From contig DKBI01000127.1 in assembly GCA_002451175.1 (NCBI GenBank), positions 1-6,459 on the forward strand: a stretch of DNA of 6,459 nucleotides. The letters are read 5' to 3'. The position numbers were made by a program, and so were the translations under genes. Origin of the DNA: Betaproteobacteria bacterium UBA6904. Its GTDB lineage: Bacteria > Pseudomonadota > Gammaproteobacteria > Burkholderiales > SG8-39. The notes under the pieces were generated by a model that did not search any database, was not told the DNA's origin, and was given only the letters and a program-made list of their open reading frames with translations. Shown piece by piece: positions 5,999 through 6,459 of the stretch. Each line of letters opens with the position of its first letter. The first letter of the stretch is position 1.

Positions 5999-6459
5999 TA
6001 CATCGCCTCGGGTGCCGGCATGTGTTCCGGTTGCGGGATCTGCGCGATCATGCAGTCCGTCGTCAGGATGAGGCCCGCGATCGACGCGGCATTCTGCAGC
6101 GCGGCGCGCGTGACCTTGCAGGGATCGAGCACGCCCATCTCGACGAGGTCCCCGTACTCGCCGCTCGCCGCATTGAAGCCGTAGTTGTTCTCGCCGTCGG
6201 CCACGCGCCGCACGACGACCGCCGGCTCGCCTCCGCTGTTGCGCACGATCTGGCGCAGCGGCTCTTCCAGGGCGCGTAGCGCGATCTGCACGCCCGCATC
6301 CTGGTCCGGGTTGGCACCGCGCAGCGTCGCGAGGCGCGCGCGGGCGCGCAGCAGCGCTACGCCGCCACCCGGCAGGATGCCTTCCTCGACCGCGGCACGC
6401 GTGGCGTGCAGGGCGTCCTCGGTGCGGCTCTTGCGTTCCTTCATCTCGGTCTCGGTGGC
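5998..6459 (-). CDS. groL: GroEL (60 kDa chaperonin), C-terminal part, partial at right edge
   Basis: ATP-driven protein-folding chaperonin that works as a double heptameric ring with GroES in the cytoplasm. The window holds the last 153 codons of about 540, opening with [27 protein letters not shown] across its first 27 residues. This includes the aspartate equivalent to D398 of E. coli, needed for ATP hydrolysis. Next come [49 protein letters not shown] and [20 protein letters not shown]; the LDP aspartate corresponds to nucleotide-binding D495. The protein ends [21 protein letters not shown], without the Gly-Gly-Met repeats usual for the main bacterial GroEL. Together with GILPGGG in place of the E. 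coli GVVAGGG, this suggests a secondary paralogue, though I cannot see the genome. GroES, normally upstream, would lie outside the window. Confidence 0.96.
   Translation of the reverse strand, partial: ATETEMKERKSRTEDALHATRAAVEEGILPGGGVALLRARARLATLRGANPDQDAGVQIALRALEEPLRQIVRNSGGEPAVVVRRVADGENNYGFNAASGEYGDLVEMGVLDPCKVTRAALQNAASIAGLILTTDCMIAQIPQPEHMPAPEAM

Noticed and set aside
5176..6279. A 367-codon plus-strand frame across the ClC 3' end, the acidic gene and groEL
   Set aside because: It crosses three genes supported in other frames, including unmistakable GroEL on the opposite strand.

Overview
This is a GC-rich (roughly 65-70% by eye), densely coded chromosomal window from a proteobacterium. 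The AsnRS, MepK, YcbB-type L,D-transpeptidase and ClC sequences all look beta- or gammaproteobacterial, and a betaproteobacterium or a deep-branching relative is my best guess. I see no tRNA, rRNA, CRISPR array, insertion sequence, phage gene or plasmid function. No gene-free stretch exceeds about 170 bases.

Left part (1-1281): the N-terminal half of asparaginyl-tRNA synthetase (asnS) runs off the left edge on the minus strand. A 172-base gap separates it from a divergent gene for a small tryptophan-rich, phasin-like protein of unknown function.

Centre (1314-5369): this is a cell-envelope block. A Tat-type exported murein endopeptidase of the MepK/YcbK family (minus) and a YcbB/LdtD-type L,D-transpeptidase (plus) are divergent, and their 5' ends touch or overlap. 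The first enzyme family cuts 3-3 peptidoglycan cross-links and the second makes them, so the pair is functionally opposed. A reasonable promoter for mepK lies inside the transpeptidase signal-sequence codons. A ClC-family anion transporter with a C-terminal CBS-like region follows 69 bases downstream on the plus strand. It keeps the gating glutamate but has a valine where ClC antiporters carry the inner proton glutamate.

Right part (5386-6459): on the minus strand, the C-terminal third of a GroEL chaperonin enters from the right edge. It lacks the usual Gly-Gly-Met tail and may be a secondary paralogue. It is followed by an acidic 163-residue protein that I do not recognise, built from two tandem copies of a 76-77 residue unit. 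The 120-base gap between them contains a 36-codon frame with strongly coding-like third positions. Its GTG overlaps the groEL stop and its TGA sits in the Shine-Dalgarno sequence of the next gene. It is either a missed small gene or the displaced remnant of a longer chaperonin tail.

No obvious undescribed multi-gene system is present. The points most worth a second look are the small frame and the duplicated acidic protein downstream of groEL, the overlapping mepK/ldtD starts, and the altered ClC pore residues.
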